A stretch of DNA of 40,337 bases from Shewanella glacialipiscicola (GCF_023283485.1 NZ_JAKILU010000028.1:1-40337), one strand, 5' to 3'; shown: positions 1 through 9,589, numbered from the stretch's first letter. Numbers and translations: made by a program. The notes: a model not told the origin generated them from the letters alone.

Positions 1-1
1 T

Positions 2-88
2 GCCCGAGTGGTGGAATCGGTAGACACAAGGGATTTAAAATCCCTCGCTGGTAACAGCGTGCCAGTTCAAGTCTGGCCTCGGGTACCA
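2..88 (+). tRNA. tRNA-Leu (anticodon UAA)
   Basis: The sequence folds as a class II tRNA. The acceptor stem pairs GCCCGAG (2-8) with CTCGGGT (78-84), followed by discriminator A85 and an encoded CCA (86-88). The anticodon stem AGGGA/TCCCT (29-33 and 41-45) encloses loop TTTAAAA with anticodon TAA at 36-38. The extra arm around CGCTGGTAACAGCG is long, as in leucine tRNAs. The T loop GTTCAAGTC is canonical. It decodes UUA and UUG. A Rho-independent terminator follows directly, so this is the last or only gene of its transcript. Confidence 0.97.
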
Positions 89-93
89 AAAAT

Positions 94-127
94 AAAAAGC
101 CTCGATATTTATATCGAGGCTTTTTTG
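94..127 (+). terminator. Rho-independent terminator after tRNA-Leu
   Basis: An 11-bp perfect stem, AGCCTCGATAT paired with ATATCGAGGCT, is followed by a T tract. It lies just past the CCA end of the tRNA. The stem is flanked by A-rich sequence on the left, so it may work in both directions. Confidence 0.9.
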
Positions 128-420
128 CATTTGTATTAGATGTTTCTTGTGAGTATAAAAAGCTGGATAAGATGAGCGGCGAATATTACTTTCTGTTGCT
201 TATAGAGATCTCCTTATACGCCTTTAAGATTACACATAAATATCACATCAAAGAATTATAGGTTGATACTGTTATCTTAAGATAAACTATTTTCCTTACT
301 TAGTGAACGGTTTGGAAATATCAGAGTGAGTGATAGGGGAGTTAGTCCCTAGCTGGTTGGTAGAGTTTTAATCTGGGCTTCACCTATTGCCGATATAATT
401 CACTCGATAAAATCAATCAA
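128..420. other. Intergenic stretch with no recognised feature
   Basis: This 290-base AT-rich stretch between the tRNA terminator and the opgG terminator has no credible open reading frame with a ribosome binding site. I see no repeat, tRNA or insertion-sequence end in it, and no integrase remnant that would mark the tRNA as an integration site. Confidence 0.5.
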
Positions 421-422
421 CA

Positions 423-459
423 AAAAAAGCGTCAGTAAATACTGACGCTTTTTGTTTTT
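423..459 (-). terminator. Terminator downstream of opgG
   Basis: A hairpin with stem AAAGCGTCAGTA/TACTGACGCTTT is flanked by A-rich sequence on one side and T-rich sequence on the other. It sits about 90 bases beyond the opgG stop codon and ends that minus-strand transcript. With T runs on both strands it could be bidirectional. Confidence 0.85.
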
Positions 460-545
460 ATCAATCTATTGTGTATTAGGCAGTCGTATCAGTCAGTGGT
501 TTTAGACGTATAAATACACGTAAACTTCACGACCATTAAATTTTA

Positions 546-2141
546 CTATTGCCAATCGTCACTATTCCAACGGTATAACCAAGTGGCAGCCAGTGGTTTA
601 TCGTCTTTATTTAGTTGTACTCTTAATTCTGCCACATTGGTGCTTTCTGGCTCGAAGTTTAAGAATACCCTTGCACCATTGATATCTGGATGCGCCACTA
701 TTCGTGAAGAGATAATTTTACCTTTGCTAATACTGGCATCAATACGAATTTTATCAATATCTTGTGCGTTTATATTGCTGTAGTCGATCAGTAACTCTTT
801 TCCTTTTGTAACAAGTTGTCCCTTTGAGCTACGAACAACACGCGCTTTAGATGCTGCTGAAGGGCTGTCGTTTGATGCCGTCATTCGGTAGGAGTATTTG
901 TAGGGCTGATCTTTCTTCAAGCCGCCTTGCGGCTCCCAATAGGTCACGATATTGTCGTTAGTTTCAGCATTAGAGGGGATTTCCAACAATATAAGTTGTC
1001 CTTTACCCCAATCATTGAGTGGTTCAATCCATGCCGAAGGTCTAAGTTGATAGTTTGCATCAAGATCTTGATAATCTTCAAATTTACGATGACGCTGAAT
1101 TAATCCAAAACCCTTGATATCTTCATCACCAAACGCACTGATTTGCAGTTTATTGGGGTTATTTAATGGGCGCCATAGGCGTTCACCATTACCGCGGTCC
1201 ACTTGTAATCCGTCGGAGTTATGAACTCGCGGACGATAATCAGGTTTATCTGAGGAATCTAAGCCACCATAGAGAAACATCGAGGTGAGAGGTGCTAGGC
1301 CAACATGTGGGATATCACGACGAGGAAATAGAGTCACTTCAACTTCAACACGTGACGGTGAACCTGGATAAATGCCAAAACGATAGGCGCCAGTCACGCT
1401 TTGGCTATCTAGCAGTGCATGTACCACAATCGCCGTTTGGTATTTAGATGGCCGTTCAACCCAAAAACGTTTAAATAACGGATATTCTTCGCCCTTAGGT
1501 TGTGCGACATCTATCGCTAGCCCACGGTTTGATAAACCATAGGTTTGTCCTTTTGATAGGACACGAAAATAGCTCGCACCTTGGAACATGATAAATTCAT
1601 CTTTAGTTTCATCATCATTGATGGGGTAATGCAAGCGAACACCTGCATATTGGCCCACTTGGGTGATTAACTTTTCGATGGCGTCATTGGGTACATCAAA
1701 TGAAGCTTCTGTTAGTTCAATTGGAATTGCTTTGCTGTTTTCAACGACATCGATATCGACGAGGTTTTTATAAAGAAAACCTGGCGCAAACAGTTGTACT
1801 GAAAACTTAGTGGGTGAGCCCCCCCAAATTGCGGCATTTTCTTGATAATTTATCTTACTGTAGGTCTCAAAGTTTAAATCAACCAGCTCCTTCGGTGCCT
1901 TTTTTGCTTCTTTGAATGGTTTTTGGGAAAGTTGTTCTGCTAGTGTGATAACCGTATCGTGGGAGAATTTCTCCGTCTTTTTCTCTGTTTTTTTCTCTGT
2001 GCTAGGTGCCGCCTGTGTCGTGGCGGCATTGACGTTATTGATCCCGACAACAGCAACAAAAGCGGTCAGAATGACAAAAGGTAATTTTTTCAGTAATGCC
2101 GGATAACCGGTAGGGTAATTCATCACAAGATTCAGTCGCAA
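546..2141 (-). CDS. opgG: Periplasmic glucan biosynthesis protein OpgG (MdoG family)
   Basis: The 531-residue product matches the OpgG/OpgD family, which acts in the periplasm in synthesis or modification of osmoregulated periplasmic glucans. A Sec-type signal peptide ends near VNA (residue 39), and no twin-arginine motif is visible, which favours OpgG over OpgD. A short charged EKKTEKKTEK repeat lies at about residues 49-58. Family-typical segments include ASYFRVL, YGLSNRGLAID, LAPLTSMFLYGG, WRPLNNP and LRPSAWIEP. The chosen start is TTG, because AAGGAG lies 8 bases upstream of it, whereas the first in-frame ATG (2123) has no such site. The membrane glucosyltransferase gene opgH, which normally follows opgG, is absent: a terminator comes next. 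It may serve a distant opgH or be a second copy. Confidence 0.88.
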   Translation of the reverse strand: MRLNLVMNYPTGYPALLKKLPFVILTAFVAVVGINNVNAATTQAAPSTEKKTEKKTEKFSHDTVITLAEQLSQKPFKEAKKAPKELVDLNFETYSKINYQENAAIWGGSPTKFSVQLFAPGFLYKNLVDIDVVENSKAIPIELTEASFDVPNDAIEKLITQVGQYAGVRLHYPINDDETKDEFIMFQGASYFRVLSKGQTYGLSNRGLAIDVAQPKGEEYPLFKRFWVERPSKYQTAIVVHALLDSQSVTGAYRFGIYPGSPSRVEVEVTLFPRRDIPHVGLAPLTSMFLYGGLDSSDKPDYRPRVHNSDGLQVDRGNGERLWRPLNNPNKLQISAFGDEDIKGFGLIQRHRKFEDYQDLDANYQLRPSAWIEPLNDWGKGQLILLEIPSNAETNDNIVTYWEPQGGLKKDQPYKYSYRMTASNDSPSAASKARVVRSSKGQLVTKGKELLIDYSNINAQDIDKIRIDASISKGKIISSRIVAHPDINGARVFLNFEPESTNVAELRVQLNKDDKPLAATWLYRWNSDDWQ

Positions 2142-2521
2142 AATGGAAACTCCTTACTAAAATGACGCTGAGTCATAGGCATAATGTAATATGCTTCAGT
2201 CAACCTAATCTTTAAATATTAATAACTTATATCTTATTAACGCCTCAGAAGTGAGGGCAACTTACTGAGGTCTGAAATCAATTTTACCTATGTATACAGA
2301 TATTTGTAATATAAATTACTGATAATGCTACTTTGGAGCTATCAAATATGTGACATAAAGGTATCTATGGCGCTTATCCCCTCAATTATATCCCTGATAA
2401 CGCCTTATTCACCGATGCTGCCTGTTGCTAGCGTGGATTAATAATGCATCATGTTCTAATGGCTAATTGAGTGGAGTCAGCTTGAAAAATCGATTATTTA
2501 AGAGGCATTATCTGAGTACAA
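2142..2521. other. Intergenic region between opgG and pepE with a small hairpin
   Basis: About 380 bases separate two minus-strand genes. The only structure I see is an inverted repeat at 2243-2270, with arms CCTCAGAAGT and ACTTACTGAGG, which has no clear T tract. The rest is AT-rich and presumably holds the opgG promoter. No credible gene is seen. Confidence 0.45.
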
Positions 2522-3232
2522 TTATCGGAGTAAGTGTGATAAATCAGTGCCCGCAGGTATTGGTATTTCTTGCTGTTCACCACAGAACAAATAGGCAGAT
2601 TGATTGCCTAATAGTGATAATGTGTCTCCTTGGCGCCATAATGCTGAGCCTTCAACGAGGCCAACGACTGGCGTTATAGGATCGACCTTTGTGAACTCTA
2701 AGAGCCGTTGGGCACGGGTTTCACCATTATGACCTGGCGCAAGGTAATTAGAATAATGTGGGTTTAGTTGAAACGGAACAATGTTTAACCCGTTGAATGA
2801 CGGCGGCTCTATAATAGGCATGTCATTTGTGGTTCTAATGCTTAGTCCTGATACGTTAGAGCCTGCGCTCCAGCCGATATAGGGTTTACCTTGAGCGACT
2901 TGTTCACGAATAAGCTCTACCAGATCATGATGATACAATTGATGTAATAGATGGAAAGTATTACCACCACCTACCAATATCCCATCGGCGTTTTTTATTG
3001 CCTGACGGGGATCTGGGTGCTGATGTATACCACTGATATCGAGTTGAAGTTCACTTAGCCCAGTAACGACAGACGCTAGGTAAGTGTTATAACTCATACT
3101 GACACCTGCATAGGGGATAAAAATCCACTTTTGTGCTTGCGTCGTTAACGGTTTAATAAAAGGGATCGCGTGCGCAAGATAAGGCGTATCACCGACACGA
3201 GAACTGCTGAGCAGTAGGGCATTAATGGTCAT
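2522..3232 (-). CDS. pepE: Alpha-aspartyl dipeptidase PepE (peptidase family S51)
   Basis: The 236-residue cytoplasmic serine peptidase belongs to family S51, which hydrolyses dipeptides with N-terminal aspartate. The signature GGGNTFHLL is at residues 88-96. The nucleophile elbow GWSAGSN places the catalytic serine at about residue 122. NPHY supplies the likely catalytic histidine near 159. Length agrees with the characterised Salmonella enzyme (about 229 residues). It is divergent from htpX, with about 290 bases between the two starts. The ribosome binding site is weak (GAGATATAAAA before ATG). No operon partner is apparent. Confidence 0.93.
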   Translation of the reverse strand: MTINALLLSSSRVGDTPYLAHAIPFIKPLTTQAQKWIFIPYAGVSMSYNTYLASVVTGLSELQLDISGIHQHPDPRQAIKNADGILVGGGNTFHLLHQLYHHDLVELIREQVAQGKPYIGWSAGSNVSGLSIRTTNDMPIIEPPSFNGLNIVPFQLNPHYSNYLAPGHNGETRAQRLLEFTKVDPITPVVGLVEGSALWRQGDTLSLLGNQSAYLFCGEQQEIPIPAGTDLSHLLR

Positions 3233-3445
3233 TTTTATATCTCAAAAGATTCGAGTGTACGGGCATGTTAACAAAGATTAATCGTGATAAACATAGAGAA
3301 ATAAAGCAAAATCCGTCTGTAACCCTTATAGCCGTTAGATTTAAGTTTTGATTAATAAAATATCCCTAGACTCACAAACCACCCAAAAAGCGTTGTCTTT
3401 ATCAGTATAAGGTAAGCTAATTTAAGCACTTTTTATTTGTTAGCA

Positions 3446-3471
3446 CTTGAATTTCAATTATTTGGACATAT
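3446..3471 (+). promoter_or_regulatory. Possible sigma-32-like promoter of htpX
   Basis: CTTGAA at 3446-3451 matches the -35 box of heat-shock promoters. It is followed after 12 bases by GGACATAT, a partial match to the CCCCATnT -10 box. HtpX is heat- and envelope-stress inducible in E. coli, so the placement is sensible, but the -10 match is weak. Confidence 0.3.
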
Positions 3472-3522
3472 TATGTCTTTGAACAAAGTTAAATGGCACA
3501 TTCTTGCCCTAAAGGAGCTGAA

Positions 3523-4386
3523 ATGAAGCGTATATTTTTATTGATTGCGACTAACCTAGCCGTGTTGTTAGTCGCCTCAATTGTGATGTCTATTCTAGGC
3601 GTGAACACGTCGACTATGGGTGGGCTGTTAGTGTTCGCGGCTATTTTTGGATTCGGTGGGGCATTCATTAGCTTAGCCATTTCAAAATGGATGGCGAAAA
3701 AAACCATGGGTTGTGAAGTCATCACGACTCCACGCGATAGTACCGAACGTTGGTTAGTAGAGACGGTTGCCCGTCAAGCTAAACAAGCGGGGATTAAAAT
3801 GCCAGAAGTGGCGATTTATCAATCACCCGATATGAATGCGTTCGCCACCGGCCCAAGTAAAGATAATTCATTAGTGGCTGTGAGTACGGGTTTGTTATAC
3901 GGCATGAGTCAAGATGAAATCGAAGGCGTATTGGCCCACGAAGTGAGCCACGTTGCTAACGGTGACATGGTGACCTTGACTTTGATCCAAGGTGTGGTGA
4001 ATACATTTGTCATTTTTGCTGCCCGTGTCGTTGCTAGCATTATCAATAACTTCGTATCGAGCAATGATGAGGAAGGCGAAGGTTTGGGTATGTTCGCTTA
4101 CATGGCCGTCGTTTTTGTACTGGATATGTTATTCGGTATTTTGGCTTCAATCATCGTTGCTTACTTCTCACGTGTTCGTGAGTACAGAGCCGATGAAGGC
4201 GCTGCACGTTTAGCGGGTAAAGCTAAAATGATTGCTGCACTTGAGCGTTTACGCCAAGGTCCAGAAAGCACCGCAATGCCAGCACAAATGTCTGCCTTTG
4301 GTATTAACGGTAAGCGTTCAATGGCGGAAATGATGATGAGTCATCCTCCATTAGAAAAACGTATAGCAGCATTAAAAGCGAGTTAA
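3523..4386 (+). CDS. htpX: Membrane zinc metalloprotease HtpX (family M48)
   Basis: The 287-residue inner-membrane protease degrades misfolded membrane proteins together with FtsH in E. coli. Two N-terminal membrane segments (about 5-25 and 32-55) precede the M48 domain. The zinc motif HEVSH is at residues 139-143, with the third ligand probably the glutamate in YRADEGA. Two further hydrophobic segments lie near 150-175 and 190-215. ATG 3523 is chosen because AAAGGAG ends 5 bases before it; an in-frame ATG at 3493 lacks a ribosome binding site and would spoil the N terminus. The gene is monocistronic and ends at a strong terminator. Confidence 0.96.
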   Translation: MKRIFLLIATNLAVLLVASIVMSILGVNTSTMGGLLVFAAIFGFGGAFISLAISKWMAKKTMGCEVITTPRDSTERWLVETVARQAKQAGIKMPEVAIYQSPDMNAFATGPSKDNSLVAVSTGLLYGMSQDEIEGVLAHEVSHVANGDMVTLTLIQGVVNTFVIFAARVVASIINNFVSSNDEEGEGLGMFAYMAVVFVLDMLFGILASIIVAYFSRVREYRADEGAARLAGKAKMIAALERLRQGPESTAMPAQMSAFGINGKRSMAEMMMSHPPLEKRIAALKAS

Positions 4387-4433
4387 ACGAAGCTGACTCA
4401 AAGTCGCGCTATTGATTAAGTTATTAGCGTGCA

Positions 4434-4471
4434 AATAAGGCTCAAACATTTGTTTGAGCCTTATTTTTTTG
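4434..4471 (+). terminator. Terminator downstream of htpX
   Basis: The perfect stem AATAAGGCTCAAACA/TGTTTGAGCCTTATT is followed by a run of T residues. It separates htpX from the convergent lipoprotein gene. Confidence 0.9.
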
Positions 4472-4622
4472 GTGAATGCTAAGGTACGCTAAGCGCGATT
4501 CGTTGCGAGATTAGATAGCACAACATGTATAGATAAGAGCGACGTTGACGCCTCTTATGTGTTGATTGTTCAGTGTCCAGTATCGCAGGTGTCCTGAACT
4601 GGGTTTATCATCCTATTAGTAT

Positions 4623-6584
4623 TTATTGGTGTGGGTGACGATGACGGTCGCCACTTAAACGAAGTTCAGGCTCAAAACGTGGTGCAATATCATTTACGGC
4701 GGCATTATTTAAGCTTTTAAGCCGTATATTGGCTGGTGATATTGCAAGTGCTTGGCGCCAGTTTTGGCCTTGTGTCATGGCAACAGGCTCAGGTAGGCTT
4801 TCAATCACGCTGATGCCATTAAGTTCAGGTAGTATTTCATCAATCACCAGTGCCGCGCGGTTTTCTAAGCTGTCATCGGCAATTCGACCTCTCTGTCCCC
4901 AATCAATCAGCAGCGTATCAGCGGTTAATACCGCCGGTTTATTGGTGACGGCAACATCACGTAATATCTGATAGCGATAGCTCATCATCGCTTCTTCAAA
5001 CAACATAGCGGTATCTTCACGGGTAGTGGAATAAGCATAGAAATCGCTAGCGATATCGGTAGAAAAGAAAGTGCTCACATCTGAGGGTTGATAGGCTTTT
5101 TGTAGGTTATTAGCCACGCCACCGAGAAAACTGATATTGGCAAGCCCGCTCATTTCAGTGCTCATCAATGGATAACTTTTGCTAACTTCATCTGAAATTA
5201 GGCTCTTGCTCGCATTACGCCGGCGATAGTCATCTAATAATCTCGGCCCTGTTAATGAGTTATGTACACTGCGGGGAAAGAAGTCATTGGCATGGGCGAG
5301 TTCGTGGTACAGCAAAGAGGCGAGATCGGGATTGATTTGCGCTAATGTTCGGTATGCTCTGGCGGTAGCGGGGACGCTAAGTGAGGCATATTGATTATTT
5401 TTAACATAACGCCAAGGCATCATAAAATTGAGTTCATTACCAAAGTTACTACGGTAATCAGGCGCTTCATTGATCGTGTCACGTTGAATTGGTGTAAGCC
5501 ATAAATCGTTAGGGTCGAGGTAAATCGCTCCAGTGACGACCCAATAGAAAGAAGGGCGTATATCATAGCTAATCACAATGGCAGTAACGGATTGTAATAA
5601 GCGGGCAAAATCGCTGTTAGGGTCCAACTGGGTTAAAAAGGCGGCAAAGTTATCACCCATCCAATCGTGTGAAACCAGCACACGATTAAGAATGGTCTCA
5701 CGATTGAGATCATTTGATGTTTGGCCTATTAAAGGTAACTGATTGATAGTGCAGCTGTCATTAAGTTGATTGGAGTAAACACAGTTGCTTAACACATTGG
5801 CGTAAGGTGAGGTCGCACGATAGGCATGAGTGCCTGCGACTGGGGTGTCAAAATAGCTTGAGCTTATCGCAGGTGCCGCCGTTGTTAGGACAAAAACATC
5901 ATCGTTGAGCTGATTTTCGTTGATGTTGGCATTCACTTTGAGTCGAGTAAGCGTATCTTGGCTGACCGCTGGCGCAGTAAATAATGGCCTCAACGGATCG
6001 CTAATATCAACCATCAAATCTGGACCTGATGCTACGCACCAAGAGATATTCGCCGCGCTTAATCCCGACTGTTGTCCGAGCCTTAAGCTAACATTATTGC
6101 CTTCAACCACTTGATGATCTTGACGAACATTAAGCGCTTCTATAGACGTTGCATCGGCATTAATAGCAATTTCACCGGTTACATCTAGATTATTACCTGT
6201 TACATGTAAGCTAAAACGATAGCTACCTGCAGCGGGAATATCAAAGGCTAATACGGGGCTGTTTTGGCTGACTAATTCTATATTTTGTCCATCCATTTGC
6301 TGCCAGCGAAAGCTTAAATTCTGGCTATCACGATTGGGTATATTGGCAATAATGGCACTGGATTGACCCGCCGTATAAGTTGACTCAGTTTGAAAGCGGA
6401 TGGAGGAGGACGTTGTGATAATCAGTGGTGCAATATTATCAGTGCAACGCAGTAATGAAGCCGATGGTGGTGTTGTCCCACCATTGTTAGGAGCGTTATT
6501 ATCTTCTCCACCCCCACCGCATGCTGTGAGTAGGCTAGAACAGGCCATTAATGCCAACATTTTCTGTGATACCGACATTCCCAT
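4623..6584 (-). CDS. Uncharacterised lipoprotein with HExxH metallopeptidase-like motif
   Basis: The 653-residue product has no name I recognise. A lipoprotein signal ends at LLTAC (cysteine about 22), followed by a Gly/Asn-rich linker, so it should be membrane-anchored and envelope-located. Residues about 60-250 look like beta-sandwich (PKD/Ig-like) repeats. The second half holds YHELAHANDF, with HELAH at 427-431, the signature of zincin metallopeptidases. A later acidic segment (LFEEAMMSYR) could give the third zinc ligand. The start at 6584 is chosen because GGAG lies 9 bases upstream; longer in-frame starts to 6656 would bury the signal sequence. It stands alone, convergent with htpX. Peptidase activity is inference. 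Confidence 0.75.
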   Translation of the reverse strand: MGMSVSQKMLALMACSSLLTACGGGGEDNNAPNNGGTTPPSASLLRCTDNIAPLIITTSSSIRFQTESTYTAGQSSAIIANIPNRDSQNLSFRWQQMDGQNIELVSQNSPVLAFDIPAAGSYRFSLHVTGNNLDVTGEIAINADATSIEALNVRQDHQVVEGNNVSLRLGQQSGLSAANISWCVASGPDLMVDISDPLRPLFTAPAVSQDTLTRLKVNANINENQLNDDVFVLTTAAPAISSSYFDTPVAGTHAYRATSPYANVLSNCVYSNQLNDSCTINQLPLIGQTSNDLNRETILNRVLVSHDWMGDNFAAFLTQLDPNSDFARLLQSVTAIVISYDIRPSFYWVVTGAIYLDPNDLWLTPIQRDTINEAPDYRSNFGNELNFMMPWRYVKNNQYASLSVPATARAYRTLAQINPDLASLLYHELAHANDFFPRSVHNSLTGPRLLDDYRRRNASKSLISDEVSKSYPLMSTEMSGLANISFLGGVANNLQKAYQPSDVSTFFSTDIASDFYAYSTTREDTAMLFEEAMMSYRYQILRDVAVTNKPAVLTADTLLIDWGQRGRIADDSLENRAALVIDEILPELNGISVIESLPEPVAMTQGQNWRQALAISPANIRLKSLNNAAVNDIAPRFEPELRLSGDRHRHPHQ

Positions 6585-6872
6585 GACACTATTCTCCATT
6601 GTCAACTCAGCAATACAATTAGACTTGTTATGACATTTTACAATCTTGTATTTCAAGATAAGTCACTGACTATAACACGGAGGTTAAGTTACAAAAAGTA
6701 ACTTGAAGTATGTCAATTGTTAAATTTTGTGTGGTTAGAATTAAGGCAGGAAATAAGTTTGGTATGGATATTTTAATCGTTATCAGCAGATGGCATTTGG
6801 CGTTGTTCTATAAAAATGCCGTAATACCTATCAAAGATAGAACGGCAGTGAAATTACATTGAATTTAAAGGG

Positions 6873-7247
6873 TTATTCTTTAGATTTTTTCTTCAAGCCT
6901 AATCCCAGTTCACGCCCACGGATACGTGCGTAGAAGGGAAACGCGATGAGCAGAACACCAATCAATAACACTTCGATTAAGGCAAAAGTAAAGGCATCGG
7001 TGGTGACATAAAGCAGTGTCAAAGCATGTAACATATACAAGCACAGCACAAAGCTTGCCCACGCAAAGGTATAAGGATTACCTTGATAAATCCCTTTTGC
7101 AGGCAGTAATAATGGCACTATCCATAACAGGCTAAATAGTAACGAGTATTCACCATTCATTCCTTGGCCAACAAACCAGCCGCCTAAGAGCAGCACTAAT
7201 GCAAAGTAGCCTAAACGGCTAAGGGTAAATAAAGCGTTGGACGTCAT
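6873..7247 (-). CDS. DUF2069 family inner-membrane protein
   Basis: The 124-residue protein has four predicted membrane segments and a basic C-terminal tail (LKKKSKE), which suggests an inner-membrane protein with a cytoplasmic C terminus. It resembles the DUF2069 family, whose function is unknown. It lies 39 bases downstream of the YfgD-like gene on the same strand and is probably co-transcribed with it. AGGTAG upstream of ATG 7247 is a plausible ribosome binding site. Confidence 0.8.
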   Translation of the reverse strand: MTSNALFTLSRLGYFALVLLLGGWFVGQGMNGEYSLLFSLLWIVPLLLPAKGIYQGNPYTFAWASFVLCLYMLHALTLLYVTTDAFTFALIEVLLIGVLLIAFPFYARIRGRELGLGLKKKSKE

Positions 7248-7286
7248 TATGTCTACCTAACGGTTAAAAATAGCGGCAAGAGTGGG

Positions 7287-7637
7287 TTAAAGAATCGCGA
7301 GCACATTCTCTGGAGGACGGCCAATAACAGCGCGTTGATTGGCAAGCACAATAGGACGCTCAATCAGCTTAGGCGTGTTCACCATGGCTTCTATCAGCTG
7401 TATTTCCGTCAGTGAGGTATCGGCAAGCCCCAAGGCTTGATATTCAGTTTCCTTAGTGCGCATTAATTCACGTGCACTAAGGCCTAATTTAGACAAAATA
7501 TCGCCGATTTCTTTAGCCGTTGGCGGATTTTTTAAATATTCCACCACGCTAATATCACAACCTTGCTGTTCCAGTAGGGCTAAGGTTTCGCGGCTTTTTG
7601 AACAACGCGGGTTATGGTAAATCGTCGCTTGGATCAT
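7287..7637 (-). CDS. ArsC/YfgD-family arsenate reductase-like protein
   Basis: The 116-residue thioredoxin-fold protein belongs to the glutaredoxin-dependent arsenate reductase family. It has the active-site segment NPRCSKSRETL (cysteine about residue 12) and the conserved ERPIV and IGRPPE motifs near the C terminus. In E. coli the homologue yfgD lies next to bepA, as here. No ars regulator or arsenite pump gene is nearby, so a housekeeping reductase or a redox role is as likely as arsenic resistance. No strong ribosome binding site precedes ATG 7637. Confidence 0.88.
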   Translation of the reverse strand: MIQATIYHNPRCSKSRETLALLEQQGCDISVVEYLKNPPTAKEIGDILSKLGLSARELMRTKETEYQALGLADTSLTEIQLIEAMVNTPKLIERPIVLANQRAVIGRPPENVLAIL

Positions 7638-7684
7638 AGTGGTAGAGGCTCAATACGGGCTGAAATAACAATGGCCGAATAATA

Positions 7685-7726
7685 ACAGAAAAAACAACGC
7701 CCCGTCAGAGTGTTCGGGGGCGCAGA
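7685..7726 (-). terminator. Terminator downstream of bepA
   Basis: Read on the minus strand, CGCCCCC pairs with GGGGCG across a loop of about 12 bases, followed by TTGTTTTTT. It lies between bepA and the YfgD-like gene, so the latter probably has its own promoter or depends on read-through. Confidence 0.75.
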
Positions 7727-7769
7727 TTGTATTAGAGCTGCTTTTATTCAGTGAACTAACTTTAGTGAC

Positions 7770-9239
7770 TTATTTAAGGGCATCCATCTGTTTGTCGGCA
7801 ATTTTGAATTGGCGGATCCGTGCTTCAATCCGCGCAAGCTGTAATGGATTACTTTCAGATGCACGATAAGCAAAATTCAATTGATCAATTGCACCTTTGT
7901 AGTTTGCCCCTAATGCCATTAACTCAGCAGTAGAGAAATATTCCAAAGCTTGATTACCGGTTTTTTTATAGACATTGGCCAACAATTGGTAAGGCAATTC
8001 ATTCTGTTTATCGAGGAAAATCATATCCTCCAGCAAAGGGATTGCTTTGGATGCCTGATCAGCTTCGATATAAATGTTGGCTAAGTTAGCGTTAATAACT
8101 TGAGACGTTGGCTTGATTCTGCGCTGGCCTTCGAGCATCGTAATCGCGTTCTTATAGTCCTTACGTTCAGTCAATAAGTCAGATTTAGTGTCGATATAAA
8201 ACAGATTGTTATTATCAATTTTTAACAGACTATCAATAATTTTCTCGGATTCATCAAACTTTTTTAATCTAAATAATGCCAGCGCTTTGCCATAGAGTGC
8301 GGCCTCTTTAAAGCTATAGGTTTGTTTGTTCAACTGCCTTTCAAACATGCTCAATACGGCTTCGTCGCTGTAGCTAGAAAAACGTACTTGAATACGTGCT
8401 TTCGCCAATTGGAAGTTAAGATGGTCTGGGACATAGCGTTTAGAGTATTGTTCCGCGCGGTTTCGGGCCTCGGTGATCCGTGACTCTGGTAATGGGTGAG
8501 TTAGCAGCATTTGCGGCGGGGTCGTGGTAAAGCGATAACGACTGGCTAATTTACCAAAAAAATCCGCAGAGGCATTGGGGTCAAAACCTGCATCTACCAA
8601 AATTTGCATCCCGATACGATCGGCTTCTTTTTCATGCAAACGAGTATAGTTAATTCTTGATTGTGTCGACATCGCTTGTGTTGTTGCGAGCGCAGCCATA
8701 CCCGCTTGTGGTACTGCGATGGTTAATAAAATAGCGCCGAGTAAACCTGCAATCGTCGCAGGATTACTTTTCTGCTGTGCTTCGAGCGAGCGGGCAAGAT
8801 GGCGTTGGGTAACGTGGGTAATTTCGTGACCCAACACTGAGGCCAGTTCACTTTCATTATCGGCATTGAGAAATAATCCCGTGTGAACGGCTACATGGCC
8901 GCCAAAAAAGGCAAAGGCGTTGATTTCATCGTTTTGTAACAAGAAGAAATAAAAGGGGGTTTTCACTCCCGTGGCATGGGCGACCAGTTTGTTACCTAAT
9001 TCGGTAAGGTATTGGCTCAATACGGGATCGTTTAACATTGGCGCCGAGGAACGAATGACGCGCATATAGGCATCACCGTAAACCATTTCTTTCTCAAGGC
9101 TGAAGGTATTGACGGCGGCTGTGCCTAAGTCTGGTAAGTCGTTGTTCGCAAAACTTTTGGCGGCGAATGTCAATAGCATCAAAGAAAGTGCGCCTGCAAC
9201 AAAAGGTTTTAATTGAGTCAAAAAAGTCAAGTTACGCAA
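7770..9239 (-). CDS. bepA: Periplasmic metalloprotease/chaperone BepA (YfgC)
   Basis: The 489-residue protein is the outer-membrane quality-control factor that helps LptD assemble and degrades stalled forms. A signal peptide ends near residue 31 (SFA-NN). The M48 domain has HEITH at 138-142, EADRIG near 205-210 and THPLPE near 247, matching the zinc ligands and regulatory histidine known in E. coli BepA. The C-terminal half is a TPR domain. The start is TTG, supported by AAAGGA 5-6 bases upstream; the next methionine (residue 22) would destroy the signal peptide. Its neighbours perM and yfgD are also bepA neighbours in E. coli. Confidence 0.95.
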   Translation of the reverse strand: MRNLTFLTQLKPFVAGALSLMLLTFAAKSFANNDLPDLGTAAVNTFSLEKEMVYGDAYMRVIRSSAPMLNDPVLSQYLTELGNKLVAHATGVKTPFYFFLLQNDEINAFAFFGGHVAVHTGLFLNADNESELASVLGHEITHVTQRHLARSLEAQQKSNPATIAGLLGAILLTIAVPQAGMAALATTQAMSTQSRINYTRLHEKEADRIGMQILVDAGFDPNASADFFGKLASRYRFTTTPPQMLLTHPLPESRITEARNRAEQYSKRYVPDHLNFQLAKARIQVRFSSYSDEAVLSMFERQLNKQTYSFKEAALYGKALALFRLKKFDESEKIIDSLLKIDNNNLFYIDTKSDLLTERKDYKNAITMLEGQRRIKPTSQVINANLANIYIEADQASKAIPLLEDMIFLDKQNELPYQLLANVYKKTGNQALEYFSTAELMALGANYKGAIDQLNFAYRASESNPLQLARIEARIRQFKIADKQMDALK

Positions 9240-9355
9240 GCGGATCCTTTATATTTTCTAATTATCTTTGCTACAAGGCAAAGAGGTTACACTGAGCTTG
9301 TAGTTTGAGTGGCGACTTAGGATAATAGCCCCAGTTCATCTATAGCAAGTTCATT

Positions 9356-9589
9356 ATGATTTTTATTGATTTAACACTATTTCGTTGCCCAGTCCCTTTA
9401 GTGAAAATCAAGCTGGCATTGAAGCCAATGCGAGACGGTGAGCAATTGCATATCTTACTCTCTGACTCAGGTTCGCGGCGAGATGTTCCCCAATATTTAA
9501 AAAAACAAGGTCACGTTGTCGAAGAGTTGCGTAATGATGCGAGTCTGTTAGCCTTGATGATCATCAAAGTTGATCCATCTCTAGGATAA
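9356..9589 (+). CDS. TusA/SirA-like sulfurtransferase family protein
   Basis: The 77-residue protein has the small two-layer fold signature of the TusA family. The motif FRCPVPLVK near the N terminus contains the Cys-Pro pair that carries persulfide sulfur in TusA. It is probably not TusA itself, whose gene usually stands elsewhere, so the acceptor of any sulfur is unknown. It is divergent from bepA and lies about 210 bases upstream of the PerM-family gene. Confidence 0.82.
   Translation: MIFIDLTLFRCPVPLVKIKLALKPMRDGEQLHILLSDSGSRRDVPQYLKKQGHVVEELRNDASLLALMIIKVDPSLG

Noticed and set aside
1..420. tRNA-Leu as attachment site of a genomic island
   Set aside because: No integrase gene, no repeat of the tRNA 3' end and no foreign genes are seen next to it.
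7287..7637. Arsenic resistance locus
   Set aside because: The ArsC-like gene has no arsR, arsB or acr3 near it and sits in the conserved bepA neighbourhood, so a resistance operon is not supported.
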